From positions 248,001 to 312,000 of the forward strand of contig NBIV01000058.1 in assembly GCA_003194525.1 (NCBI GenBank): a stretch of DNA of 64,000 nucleotides, in the 5' to 3' direction. Positions 12,240 to 24,471 of the stretch are shown here, piece by piece (the first letter of the stretch is position 1; every line of letters begins with the position of its first letter). Under the pieces are notes generated by a model. The model worked only from the letters and a program-made list of their open reading frames with translations. It did no database searches and was not told the origin of the DNA. This DNA is from Gracilariopsis chorda. Taxonomy: Eukaryota > Rhodophyta > Florideophyceae > Gracilariales > Gracilariaceae. The position numbers and the translations under genes were made by a program.

Positions 12240-13389
12240 GCTACTAAATCAACAAAGCTACAGAAATGACGCGGCGCACAGCGCCCCCCACAGCCGAAGG
12301 GCGCTTCTACATTTCTCTCCATCCTTAAGTATTTCTTCGGGGATGAGTCGGTGGTTGTTGATTGAAGGGAGACTTACGCCAATAAAGGTCCTGACGAGCC
12401 CTTTTCAAGTGCCTGCAAAAACGTTCCTTGGTACAACGCCTTCCTGCCATTCAATAAATTCCCCACTAGCAGTACCATCAGAAGCAGTCGCAAAGCGCAT
12501 AGCCTATTGCATGCTGTTGCATGTTGACTTCCGCTGCTGCTGAATGGCTGGCACCACAGGACTGGAAGCCATTCAACTGCAGAGTGGCTGGCACTGCAGT
12601 CAGTTTTGCAGTGCACGCCAACGGCAATCAATTGCCCACTTGAACTAGCACTTAGTAGCCAAAGGTAACAAGAATTAAAAGTGACACTGAAGAATTAATA
12701 CTTCCGCTTCGTTATATCATTATACGTCTTGCTTGCCTCTGAGTGCCTGATGATACAGAAAGAACTGCAAAGCCTGCCACTCAGCACTGCCCGGTTAGTT
12801 GTAAACTCCATTTCATAGTCACTTTCGGCGTCACGTCCTTCATTAGATTGCAGGCAGTTTGCGAATGCTAGTGAGCAAAACCGACCTGCAGACCATTCGA
12901 AATTACCCTCATGCAGAGGCGCGCAAAACCGCCCACCGCCAAAGGCCGCTTCTACTTATAAAACACTGATTCAAACCATTGAAAAGAATATCACCACATA
13001 TCCGGTGCTATAATGAATTGCTGAAATATGAGGGGAATGTTTTTGATTGATGGTAGGCGGTGCGTCAGAAAATCATCTTGCACGCCCCCTTCAGCGCATG
13101 CAATTTCCACTTTGGCGCAACGCCTCCCCTCCAGTTCAAAAGTTCAGCAGCAGCAGTAGCAGCAGCAAAATCATAGGTCAAAGCCTATTCGCTGCTGCTG
13201 CATGTTGACTGCCACTGCTGCTGAGTGGCTGACAGTACATTGAGTGACTGCCGTACCAGCCATTCAGCAATAGCGAGCTTGCGCGACACGTTGCTGGCTT
13301 TTTGCATCGCGCCAATGGACGAAATTGCACTGAGCATATATCCTGCACTGGCGCAGTGCAAGAACCATCTCTATTGCTGACCCTAACCA
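12240..13389. repeat. Diverged repeat units, right of the retrotransposon
   Basis: Two further copies of the unit seen at 1-603 lie here, about 680 bp apart. Each has a 'GGCCGCTTCTAC'-like block (12,298 and 12,945), a 'GATTGA' block, an 'ACAACGCC' or 'GCAACGCC' block (12,435 and 13,114), and then CAG/AGC-rich sequence with a shared 'GCATGTTGACT' motif (12,518 and 13,199). No coding region is visible. The copies differ clearly from each other, so the repeat is much older than the chromovirus. Confidence 0.6.
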
Positions 13390-13848
13390 CTATTTTACAT
13401 GCCATTCAGGCTTGCCCAATAGCGCAGTGTCGTAACCTTTTGCTACCTTGGGCACTGTCGCTGGCCTGGGACCTAGGCAAGGCGGAGCTTGTGTGCAGGT
13501 ATTCACAAGAGTAGCCCACTGAGTACCACGGATCTGGGAAAGCTCAGGTGCCCTTCTGTGGTATACTTGTCGTTTCACGGTGATCAGGAAGTATGAGGAC
13601 TTCCCGGACTTAAGACCAGCCTGCTGTGCAGGGTCCGTGGCGGCCGCCGTGTCGTAACTCTTGGGGCCGAAAAGCACACTTCCGTGTGTGACTAAAGGCA
13701 GAGCAATCCTTTCAGCCGGAGTCGTGTTAAACATCAAACGGCTTAAAAACCGGCTGGGCACCTTCTGTCCGTCATAATCCAACAGGAGTGTGTCGAGAGT
13801 CCCTGTGCTGCGCACGACTGCATCGCGTAAATATAAGTCTTGCAGCAC
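13390..13848 (-). CDS. Hypothetical protein, doubtful
   Basis: An open frame of 152 codons whose translation looks protein-like (MLQDLYLRDAVVRSTG at the start, followed by alternating hydrophobic and charged residues). I recognise no family, and there is no promoter, partner gene or further exon nearby. It lies among repeats and is probably a fragment of a decayed gene or element. It could also be chance. Confidence 0.25.
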   Translation of the reverse strand: MLQDLYLRDAVVRSTGTLDTLLLDYDGQKVPSRFLSRLMFNTTPAERIALPLVTHGSVLFGPKSYDTAAATDPAQQAGLKSGKSSYFLITVKRQVYHRRAPELSQIRGTQWATLVNTCTQAPPCLGPRPATVPKVAKGYDTALLGKPEWHVK

Positions 13849-13989
13849 TGTTTTTACTGCTTATGCGATTAGTTCTGGTGGTAGCGAAGCAGCAAACGAC
13901 CATTTTTTCACTTTCTACTTTTTGTTGTATTGGAAATTATTCTAGAAATCAGGCGAAAAGTTTATTAGCGTTGTAAATTCTAGAATTGT

Positions 13990-14430
13990 TGTTTCCTATT
14001 TGTGTAAGTTAAACTGAGGAGAGGAGAGCGACTTCCAAACTCTGGGCGGTCCGATCTAACTCTGGAGTTGCCAGAGCGGATTCTGGAGCTGCTAAAGCGA
14101 ATTCTGGAGGTGGCAGGCCAAAATCTGGAAGTTCCAGAGCCAATTACAAATGTGCCAGAACGAAATCTGGAGGGCCAAAACTCACTTCTAGAGCTTCGGG
14201 AGCCAATTCTGGAGGCTCCATGGTGAATGCATGCAACGAAAGTCAAAACGCTGGAGGTCCTCGCGTCAACAGCGGAGGAGCGCTGCCGGGGGCTGGACGA
14301 ATTCGATGATTACCCGTTCCTCCAGCTCCGGATAAAGTAGATTTGCACTGCGCGTCAAAGGCGATGCGGAAGATGCGTCGAGAACCCCCACATGCTCTCT
14401 TCTTGTCCGTACCCATAGTGGGCATTGAGA
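13990..14430 (+). repeat. Degenerate short tandem repeat encoding Ser/Gly/Ala units
   Basis: From about 14,040 to 14,225 variants of 'CCAGAGCGAATTCTGGAG' recur every 24-33 bases. On the plus strand they translate to repeated units like ANSGG and ADSGA, on the minus strand to SRIRSG. Many units contain CCAGA/TCTGG inverted pairs. The stretch up to 14,430 is GC-rich and continues open on both strands. It may be the remnant of a low-complexity coding repeat. I cannot name a gene. Confidence 0.5.
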
Positions 14431-17400
14431 AATCATAGATGCTAGTACTGCGGATGCGTTTTGCTTGGAAAAGAGATCACCGGCGTGTGCTTTTGGAATG
14501 AGATGAATGTCAGGATGGGGTTTAATGTTCGGCAGAGAGAATAGGAACGAGTACGTTTGAAGTATTTATAGCCTGAGAGCGTTCCAATCCCAATTTATCA
14601 ACTTGAATACACTCTTTGTGACGATGCAAGCGTTCATGGACATGTCTTATCTATCGGGAGGTGGTCCGTTCTTTCTCAGACTTGATGGCAATGCATCCAT
14701 CCCTATCTCTATGTAGCATTAAAAGAAATCGAGTACAGATTTCTGTGGGGTACCTTTCCGCCTTGCGTCGATCCATCTCACTATTCGCGTGCCAATCTCC
14801 TTGCATTCATTCAGGACATCAACGTACGAGGCATCTTTCCCAAGTTGTATGATGTGATCCAGCCAAGCCAAGCTTGGTGTGCAAGCGGTACAATCCATGC
14901 TTAGCGAGCAACAACAACAACAAAATGCGGACACAGCAGTGGGTATCCTCTTACAAGCAGCGGAACAAGGATTAGTCGTACGTGGATACGAAGGAACCAG
15001 AAGGTCCTCAGTCAGTGCTATTTACGCAGGTGCAGTTTCAAACCTTGAAAATGTTTGAGGTGTGGGGCGAACCATGATGAGAACGCTCTTTGTGGATGCC
15101 ACTGTTGTATACACAGTGGGACCTCAAGTACCGTGCTTGGTGGAAGGAAGCGTCACAGAAGAGGACGCTGTACTGAAAACTACTGCTGATGCTGCGGGAG
15201 CTGGGACGAATGCGAATGCACTGTTGAGCGATGAAATGTATTCCGCAATGTCGTTCTGAATTTCCTTTGTTAGGTGAGTATCCTTTGCCACTGGAATCAT
15301 ACCAGTACGAACTAATACACAGAGCTAACGTTATGCTCACTCACGGATACAGTCTGTGCTGTTATGGGAACTTTTGCGCTCTCATGATGAATGAAGTCTG
15401 ACCTTCTCCAGATGAAGGAGATGTTGGATGAAGATCACCTTATACAGAACTTGTAGCGGTCTAGGGAATTATATGAAGACGCTAAAGGATAGGTACTCTC
15501 CGTTAACATGACAGCAACAGGCTGATCACAGTGATCAGGCGTGACTAGGCTTGTAGGCTGTTTTCTGTGTTAGAGGTACACCATTAGATTTTAAAGAAAT
15601 GGAAAAGGCAGAAGAAAGGTTGGGTTACGAGAGGTGCCTGTAGCTGGAACTTTCCAGGACTTATTACCATGAAAATATTCCGACATCGCCTGGCCTATCC
15701 ATGAGTGCTTCCATAATCAGAGCGTGTCGGTTGAAGGGTAGCCATGTGCACTGGAAAAGTAGTAATGGTACATGACTATCGATTTAGTGTGGTGCAGTGA
15801 TTGATAAACCCTACAAGAAAATTTGCAAGCTTTGGAGAATTAGTGGAGTCCATTGTACTGATTTCTAATACCCAAACTGCAGCGATTTTGCAATTAGTTT
15901 ATTTCTTAATTTGGAATGCATTTGGAGTGTACACTACCGTGCGCGCGATCCAAGTGCGCTCGCTAGTTGTTCCAGCTGTCTTCCAATGTGACAGTTCTGA
16001 ATGCATTAAAAACGCAATTTTTAACAATTGCAATCTATAGGTGCTCCATTTATTGCAAATTGAAGAAAATCCCCCTTGCAATAACATGCTGGGTACCCTA
16101 CGCTTCTTCTGAAGTCCATCTGCAATCATAATATCAAAAACAATGCAGTAAATTAGGAATAAAAGATGCGGGGAGTTCTCCCGCTTACACGCCACTCGCA
16201 AGGCTAATATCTTCCGTTCACATGAATTCCCCTTTCATTTTACTTCCATATGCAGCCCGTCAATTCCCATTCGTTATCCTATTACCCTCCTCTCATTTTC
16301 TCATCGCTGTCCATCTTTATGCATATCACACTGTATCTGGCACGGCGTTCAACTCCGTTTGCTCACCCCCACTCTGCGACCAGCTTAGGCTAGCTTGCAG
16401 GTCACTTTCTCTTCACATTTGCAACAATCACGTTCTTATATTTCATCCTTCGAGTTTTCTTGTTCCCTGTACCTTTTTGTGCTTCCCAACAGCTTCTTTG
16501 TACTCACAAATTGCTGTCTCTTTTGTTCGAAATCCACCTGCATCTTCGTCCCTCATGAACCTCCGCACGTCCGGCGAATTTTCATCCACTCGCGCTTCCG
16601 CCAGACTCTGGTAACTTCCACCTCACGCGCTTATTTTATGCGATTAATATCATGTAGTTGCAGTTCATTGTTCTTTGTGATCGTCCCTCGCGTCTTTCCC
16701 CACTCACTGTTCACTTCAGCCTCCGCATATTTCGACATCATATTTTTTCGTACGCCTTCTTCTCTGTGCATATGCAGAGACGCCTAGTAAACACATAGAT
16801 GACACCTTTGCTCTTGTAAACAGCAGAAGCACGCATACAAAGAGGAGCACCAGCAAGGCATGGAACGATTCTCGCTATCTTTCTCAGAACATCTAATTGT
16901 CGAAGTGAATGTTCTCAGAATATGTCAGTGAACATAAGATCCGTGTGAATATTGTCATCCGTTGATATCCAAGTCGACGTCCATTCGTTTGCCCGTCAAC
17001 CTGCGTTATTCGTTCGGTTGCAAAGCATTCTAGTCAATTGGCAAGTTGATTTCTGGCTCGTTGCCGGTGATATGTCTCGAACTTAACTGCAGTCTCGACC
17101 CTTAAAAAGTACAGGTTGTATTAGGCGTAATCACTGATCTTACGTTTCAACTTTTCCACCAAGAAGAACTCTATTGTTCTCAGCTTCAGACTGAAGATCA
17201 TCATCAAGCAAGTTATCTTGAAGCCTTCTCCTGCGCATGAAGTAACATTGATGATGGCCACGATGCTGTAGCAAACAGGAGACGACAAGATGATCTACAA
17301 CGCTGATAAGCCTGGAAATGATGGATACGTCCTCTATTCTCTTTTTCACAAATGCATCAGTTGAATGGTTTCTTTTGTATAACTGCCCTTGTCTATATAC

Positions 17401-17756
17401 ATCCATGGCAGACATTCAATCAAAGAGATCTACTTCATACCTTCGTTGCCAATGGCTCCATCGATGTGACCAATCCGCATCTATCAAAATTTCGATGAGC
17501 ATTAGAACCAGTCCATTGTAAACCTCAACGCACGTTACATTGATCATTTCGCAGTGGATACGCCAGTTCCCCCGTCGTCGAGAGGTTTACTTGTTTAGCG
17601 TTTTGGGAACCAGTTTGGTAGAAACAGACTGAGCAGTTTCCATCCTTTGATAAGATAGACGAGGTCTGAAGACGACTACGGACACCAGTTCCACAACTTG
17701 CAACGCTTCTTGTGGCGTTATGCTGTCATATTTTCTGACAAGATAGCTTTCCAATG
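14431..17756. other. Gene-poor stretch with unassigned fragments
   Basis: No gene can be supported. Short open frames exist (minus 14719-14934, plus 15062-15259, minus 15899-16201, minus 17140-17415). They show no recognisable domain, and their flanks are full of stops. The segment 16,220-16,790 is pyrimidine-rich on the plus strand. The stretch is probably eroded transposon sequence. Confidence 0.45.
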
Positions 17757-20200
17757 TTAAGAAAGCAAATCATCAAGTTCTTGATCGTTAACAACGACAA
17801 AATTGCACTGTTGACCTTCTAACTGATAACTTCTGGTGGTAAAACTGGTGCTGTCCCTGCACTCCACATCTTGAAAGAGATACTTATAGGCCTTGACAAA
17901 CTTAGTGTTATAGAAAAGCGATGAAGATGCAAAGTTTGGAGCGTTCATCTGGCTCAGAAATCATCCAATATAGCACTCCATCCAGTATTGCGAGTAGGTA
18001 ATCGGTGGTCGACACTGTACAATGCAATTGGGGAGGTGAAGGATCAAGTGATTTTGTAATTGCACATGTGTATCCAACTTCAATCACCTTTCAAGTAGTA
18101 CTGCTCATAGTTCTGATAGAACTGAACAAAAAGCACTCGGAGTTTTCCAAGGTTAGTATGCCCCAAGGCAGTACGCCAGCAAATTTCAACAATCTCGACA
18201 AAGTGTCTGCAGCCGGAGAGAATTTGCTCAGAAAGATGGCCATCCAAAACCAGTAGACTGTACGAAAGAATGAAGTCTTTCACCTTGGTGAACTTGTAAT
18301 CTGCAGATCGACTGAAAAGTCTCGTCCTGCATCCTAGTTGAATGGGGATACACTTTCCAAACTGCTTTAACTCGAAATAAATTTGATTCAGTGTGGCTTT
18401 TGCGATCGAGTACATCTCGTCACTGCTATTGATCCATCGGCGGAAAATATCCTTTCCAATATTGTAGAAAAGATGCATTATGTCAACTGAAATAGAACTA
18501 TAGGGCACAATGCTTGAAAGATTGAAGAGTACACTTCCTTCGTTAATTCCAGCATTTGCTTGAAGCAGAGATTTTCTCTCACCCCTAGTATTTGAAAGCT
18601 CTGGATTCGTGCTTCGATTCTGTTGCTCTGCGCGCAGTGGCAGTCTTCAAGGGTTGCAAATTCTTTGCCAACCATCAGACGTCTCCACAAAACTATGGAA
18701 GGAGTAGTGTCTCCGAGGAACAGACGAGACTCCAGACACAGTGCAGTACCGACATGGTCTTTTCTCATTATGCCCTTTATTCCCAGCGATCTTCTTCACT
18801 GCAGGAAGATCTCCAGGAAACAACATGATATGTACTTTAACGCGCTGCTTCGTTCCTTCAAAGAAAATGAGTTCCGTTCTAAACCCGTTGTTCTCTAAAT
18901 TCTTTACCTACTCGAGTAGTGGGCTAAGAAACGATTGGAGATCTTCCGTTTCCGTTTGCCCAGGTATGAATGTGAAAGACACACCATCACAGAAGAGAAA
19001 TCTCTCAGACAGAGGCAGGTTACAGAATACAGCAGCAGTAGGCCAAACCGTGTAAGTTTGCTTCTGGAAGGACTGAAAACCATCTGTTGAGACCGATAAA
19101 AAGATTTCATGTCTCATATTACATTGACTGCCATACCGTTGTGCACTTCTCCAGAATGATTCAGTGTGGAGAAAGTCCCCTATGAGCTCAGAGGGTACGT
19201 CATGCCCGGCATGAAAATAAGAGTACATCTTCCTGCAAAGATTTTTGGTCCTTAGAACTGACTCTAACCGACCAGGCAATTTAAACCATGAAAGGGTTGG
19301 GCCAGAGTAGCCATTGTTTTCTTGTCTTGGTTCCCGACACAAAGAACATGCAATGATATCATTCTTATAGAAAAGCGTATGACCAGGACACATTTATAAC
19401 TGGAGGACGATGATTTTGACGCCAGTCTGACGGCGCATACTCGAAACAACTGTTTTCCAACACGAGTACGGATAGTTGATGTTTCGAAGAATCTCGTCCA
19501 TGATGACTTGCGTAACATTGTGTTGGAAACAAAGATCTACACAAACCCTGTTTTCGGATATCCATGACAAAAATGGCGTTTGCTCATCACGAAAAATTTC
19601 CGCTGCATCATGCAAGAAGTCATCCCTAGCAAAGTGATGCAAAAAAGATCGTTCATATTGCAATATCACTGTTTTTTTATCGATGGGTTCGATAATATCA
19701 GAGCCAAGAGTTTCCAATTCGGGGAGAAGAGCAGAAATGCGCATGGCTTGAGTTCGAAAATCTGCCCAAAAGTAACCTGCTTCGGTGCTCTTAAATAACG
19801 CAGAATCTCCTGGAAAGACAACGTTAGAGTAGATGTTTTCATTGTCATTCGAAAAATGAGTCTCGTATACCTGACCATATGCGTTTCTCTCGACATAATC
19901 CTCGTCGTAGGCTGTATTAGTGTGATGCAACTTGGAATCATCGAATCTCACATTCATGAGCGATTCTGCAGCAAAAATATTCCTCACTGCATCCGAATCT
20001 ATAGAACCAGGATCATTCTGGACGGAGGTCATCATTGAATTACTGCGGCTTTGATGGTACTCTCGTCCATGGTCCGAGTCCTCAACATCGTGGAGCACAT
20101 TTGGGCCATTAGTCTTATTTCTTTGCTGCGCAGTCTCTGGATTCTCATGATCAACATGAGGCAAATGTGAGATCTCAAGTGAGGTCAGTTCCTCAAGCAT
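17757..20200 (-). pseudogene. CACTA-like (Transposase_21 type) transposase, decayed
   Basis: On the minus strand, consecutive fragments of one large transposase can be followed. The start (20200-19394, MLEELTSLEISHL) is an acidic variable region ending in a segment typical of the lead-in. Next comes a Cys-x2-Cys pair and an SWF block near 19,335-19,290. Then follow the conserved blocks DVPSELIGDFLHTESFW, ISTDGF-like STDGFQSF, TYTVWP and CNLPLSERF, and a C-terminal part with PYSSISVDIMHLFYN near 18,490 (family form SFPVDIMHL). These are signatures of the CACTA superfamily transposase found in plants, fungi and algae. The frame changes at least at 19394/19393 and around 18,770-18,900, with more stops downstream, so it is dead. 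Terminal CACTA ends were not found. Confidence 0.75.
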
Positions 20201-20269
20201 ACTGGTTTCGTAGACATCTTGATGCTCACCGGGGTCATTTTCATTTTTATTACTGGAATCGGCGTAGAT

Positions 20270-20511
20270 TTACATCGCTACTGTTTTGGATACATCTCTA
20301 CGGTTTGGACAGACACTTAGTACTCCCAAATCTGTACCGTCTGCGAGGTGCGTGGGAACCTCAGAGATTCATCTTTCTTCTTGGCCAACACCACCACGGA
20401 GGCCCATTCGGAGATGGATAACTCAATCACGCCCTTGTAGAACATGCAATAGATCTCCTCACGCTCATAATCGCGTGCATGGGGTCCGGCTCTCCTTGGG
20501 AGTTGATGCAC
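20270..20511 (-). mobile_element. Gypsy-type reverse transcriptase scrap
   Basis: A short piece on the minus strand matches the start of gypsy reverse transcriptases (blocks GVIELSISEWAS and KKKDESLRF). It abuts the CACTA-like relic and is unrelated to the chromovirus copy further left. It is an old broken fossil with no LTRs in view. Confidence 0.7.
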
Positions 20512-22087
20512 CAGTTTTTTCTCAGCTCCTAACTGGATCGGTGCTCAGTCAAGTTCACTTGGCCCAAACGGGCGGACCAAATATCATCAAATGCGGATAA
20601 CATTTCTATTATCTTTTGGCCATACTTTACTAATTCTTCGCCAGTTTGGTGCTTCTCCTGCCATGGGGCGAGGGCAGAGTTTGGGTGCAATCATTCACTT
20701 CAGGCTTGGCTTTATTGCAAGGCAGCCCTCACATTACTAGAAGGCAACAATCCATGATGGCGAATGATGTCATGAAAATACTGCCAACCATCCCCTTCAA
20801 GGTTGTCGTTGCCAAACGTAAGGAGTGGATAGGGAGCGATATGCGTACAAAATGAGGATGGATTATCCTCTGAAGGGCACTATTGGGACGTGCTTCCGTA
20901 TAGAGAGGTACTTTCTGAAAGTGTAATAGAGACAACATTCAAGAAGGTGTGAAGGGTGTGCAGGACGTTTACGTACGGTAAATGTAGTTTATCAAGAATA
21001 AAGAATCAATTCCCACTTCAGTCATTTTTTGAATCAGAAACAGAGGGCACTGAGACTTGAAATAGTTGCCAATTTTGATAAGTTTAGAATTGTAGAAAAT
21101 ACTGCATCAAAAGTTACAATCGTTCTCGAAATTGGATACCTTAGAGGTGATTTAAATAATGCGCTGGAAGGTGCATTCGTTAAGCAAGTTCCGCATCATG
21201 AGAGATGGTGATAAAATGCACCCATCGTTGCAATTATTAGCTACATTGCACGTTGTGAAAGACGAGAAAAACGTGCAGTAAAAGGTGGAAACGTTGCGCA
21301 GTGGGAAAGATGGGAACAAAAAACACTGTGCGGTGCAGTCATTGGCCATGTAGCACAATGCCAAAGACAAGGACAAAGTGCACCGAACAGTTCAATTGCC
21401 GTCTACATTTTGGATCATTCAGGACGGGGAAAAAATGCACCGCACGGTGCACTTTTTCTATTTACGTCTTGCATCAGGGCCATTCTACACAGGCGTTTCA
21501 GTTGTACTGGCATACTGGCGTCCTCGGAGTTTCTTGAAGAATTTTTTGACACATTTAACAAAAAGGCAGAGTTTAGATTCAGGACGACCAGATCTACTTC
21601 TCATCAATAAATCTCATCTATTCATCAAACAAGAGCAATTCAATATACTCGAGCAAAGGCTTGCTGTTAAGCTCACGCAACTCCAAACCATTCAGACTGT
21701 CAGTGTTGATCCTCATATCCGCTACGCCTGGGATCTTACAAATTCAAGTACTATACCGATCCAATCGTAGAAACTCCAACGCTCTGACGGCAGGACTATG
21801 AAATTCTCTACATCACTTTGTATTACCGCTCGCTACGTTTACGACAACTTTCCATGGTTTCGTGTCGTGTACAAAATACGAGTAACCTTCCAAACGACAA
21901 TCCGACATCCAACTCAAATCAATTCCTAGCCTCTACCACACTGATTCTATGCCTATGGCTTCGCTTAAGACGGAAACGATCGTTTCAACGAATATCCCTT
22001 TTTCCAGCGATTCGGAAGCTTTCTGTTTGATATGGGGATCTCTTGCATCACTAGCTTTCACGGCAATGCTTCTCACGTCTGTACAGA
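20512..22087. other. Gene-poor stretch with GTGCACCG palindromes
   Basis: No gene is supported. Copies of a GTGCAC/GTGCGGTGCA palindromic motif lie at 21,326-21,342 and 21,434-21,452. A run reading 'GCCATTCTACACAGGCGTTTC' in part (21,479-21,500) reappears inverted near 29,395-29,415. The last 300 bases before 22,088 may hold the upstream part of the Harbinger element. Confidence 0.4.
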
Positions 22088-22902
22088 ATGAGCAGGGAAA
22101 CGTTTAGAAACCTTATGGACAAGGTAGGAATATGTCTCCAGCGAGATAGTTCAATGGCTACGAGTCTTGGTAACAGCGTGATTTTTTCGCAGCATCGCGT
22201 CGAGATCACTCTCTCTTTTCTAGCGGGGGGCAGATATCAGGATATATTCAAGAGCTACAAATGTGGACCTTCCACAGTTTATAAGATTTTCCATGAGATG
22301 TGCGAGGCGCTGAATAAGGTTCTACAGTTCGAAGGGCTGCCTGCCACTGATGATGCCTATCATAATATTGCAGACGGATTTAAAACTTTTCGAAGAAACC
22401 CCAGTCCAATGACGGGATGTATCGGAGCATTGGATAGTATATTTATTAGAATTGCCTGCCCTGACAAGATGCAGAACCCTGCCACCTTTTACGGTCGAAA
22501 AGCATATTATGCATTGCCAGTTCAAGCACTCGCATCTTACGACTATCGGTTCTTTTTCGTTTCTATCAAGTGTGCTGGTTCTACGCACGATTCTTTGTGC
22601 TTTAATGTATCAGAGCTTGGACGAAATCTTGTAGAGAAAGGCCTTCCGATAGGAATTTGGATTGTAGGTGATGAGACATATCATGTTCAGAATTTTTGAT
22701 TACCCCTGTACTGTTGTCAAAAGCGACTGATTGGGAGAAGGTCTTCAATAATTATCTATCATCGTTGCGAGTTGTGGTGGAACAGGCGTTTGGAATTCTA
22801 GTATCGAAGTTCACAATGTTGAAGAAGGGACTCAAATTTGATCTTGCACGTAACCACAGAGTGGTTGCCATTTGTATGAAGGCTCCAGAAATTTATTATT
22901 GA
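22088..22902 (+). pseudogene. PIF/Harbinger transposase (DDE_Tnp_4)
   Basis: The protein from 22088 has an N-terminal helix-turn-helix (GGRYQDIFKSYKCGPSTVYK, residues 47-66) and a DDE nuclease core. The first Asp lies in GCIGALDS (residue 116) and the second in AGSTHDS (residue 168); both occur in blocks typical of the family. The GDETY block follows at 194-198. The frame then stops at 22,699. The remaining part, with the catalytic Glu in VVVEQAFG and the helical tail, continues one frame over from 22,696 to 22,902. So it is nearly complete but carries one frameshift just after GDETYHVQNF. The enzyme would cut and paste its element into three-base targets. The family's partner protein with a Myb/SANT-like domain is not obvious next to it. 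Inverted ends were not found by eye. Confidence 0.8.
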
Positions 22903-24471
22903 GAACGAGAGATGTCGAGTAATCCCAAAGTACAGTAGCGAGGACAGTGAAAAGGTGAAAGAGCATTGTGAAGATTAGTATAACCTCTGTAGGGAGGCAA
23001 ACAACGTGACCGATGAGGTTTCTGTAAAGCGATTCGAGATGATTCGGATTGTAGAGTAGCTGAAAATGAAGCGCCCATATGCCCATCATGCATCCAGGGC
23101 CTTTTCTGTATCATCCTCTCTGGGTTTGTTTAACAAATCCAAGCAACATGAAGGGTTGGAAGCTTCGCTCTCAACGGCAGCCCGCACAGTTCTCGTTGCC
23201 GCCTTCCTTGCTTCGCGAAATCCATCACAACATGATCTACGGTTCTTTTCTTCTGAAAGAGCTGGGTGAGCCAGGTCCTCGAAAGCAAGGAGTGCGGAAC
23301 AGCAAGATCGATCGTTTCTCCCGGAGCGATTACTAGCACTCTTTGCATCTACAGCACCGAATTCCCTTATTCGGGAGCGAGGGATCGACGCAAACGAAAG
23401 CTTTTGAGGGAGGCAGCAGCCGCTTCAATGCGTGCGCTGGAGCGGCGCGCCATCGACGTGCCACAGCATCCACAAATCGCGTCCGTTCTCACCTGCACCG
23501 CTATTGACTGCAATACTGTCAGCCTTTGCTGGCCCATTTATTGGAGCAGTAAGGTTGCTAAGACGCTTCCCCATGATAAGTCTATTGATTTGAGAAAACA
23601 TATTCTGAATCACGACCTTGATACCACTTTCCAGTTTGAAACCCTAATGCCCTTAATTTGGAGAATTTCGGTTATTAAAGGTTGTAGGGTTGAACATAGT
23701 GTTCGAAGTAGTGCAAGAGGATTAAAATTAGAAGCCACCATGTTCAGAAACCCTTGCTGTGTTTGGGATATTGACCGCTGTACAATACTCTGCCTTTGAA
23801 GGGATTCTGAAGACGGGATTATCCAAGAGATTGCTAACCGCAAATTTCAACCCCCTTTGGGCTTTGGAATGTTCACGAGTTGATCGAAGTGCTTTCATCT
23901 GCTGCTTCTTTCATCTGCCCCGCAACAGCACCTGCTTTCGTACCAACGAAATTCGGGGGACCAGGGCGTTGAAACTGCTGAGTGAAATTGAAACGATCAT
24001 GATTACCAGCCCTTGCTGTTAGGACTTGAAGCACAGATCCACCCATGTTTACTCGTTGGGGGTTCGCTTGGCTTATGTGTGACGGAATTGGCACAATCGA
24101 AAACGAATGCGAATATCTTTGTAGCAAGCTAGCATTAGGCACCGCGCACATACTTGGATCCGACATTACCCCAGGGAGCATCCGCGTTCTTGGACCCCGA
24201 CCAGATCCATTTGATGATGGAGAACGACGACAATCAGACTGTGGCGTCTCTTTCTGGATAGAAAGCTTGGAGATTACGTTAGGAGATAAGCCCGGAATAA
24301 TGGACTACATCTGGTTCGGGGTAACGCCAGTTTGGGTGCGACCGTTCTGAGTAGCGATAGGCTGCTTTATGATCTGACTGAAGCACGACTGCGTTACAAA
24401 ATCCTTTGGTCGCATCTGTCTTGTCTTCTCCCAAAAGATGCCACACAGTATGCAAAGGTCTCTCTGAGCCA
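22903..24471. other. Region between Harbinger and bromodomain relics
   Basis: I see no clear gene. Low-complexity minus-strand frames between 23,873 and 24,490, with Gln/Asn/Pro/Ser-rich segments such as RTQTGVTPNQ, may be the eroded C-terminal part of the bromodomain gene that begins further right. A block near 23,430-23,480 (GTGCGCTGGAG, then CGTGCCACAGCATCCA) recurs at 25,508-25,552, so part of this area is duplicated. Confidence 0.35.

Noticed and set aside
23266-23799. Plus-strand frame of 177 codons
   Set aside because: No motif, no homologous feel, and it overlaps a duplicated non-coding block.
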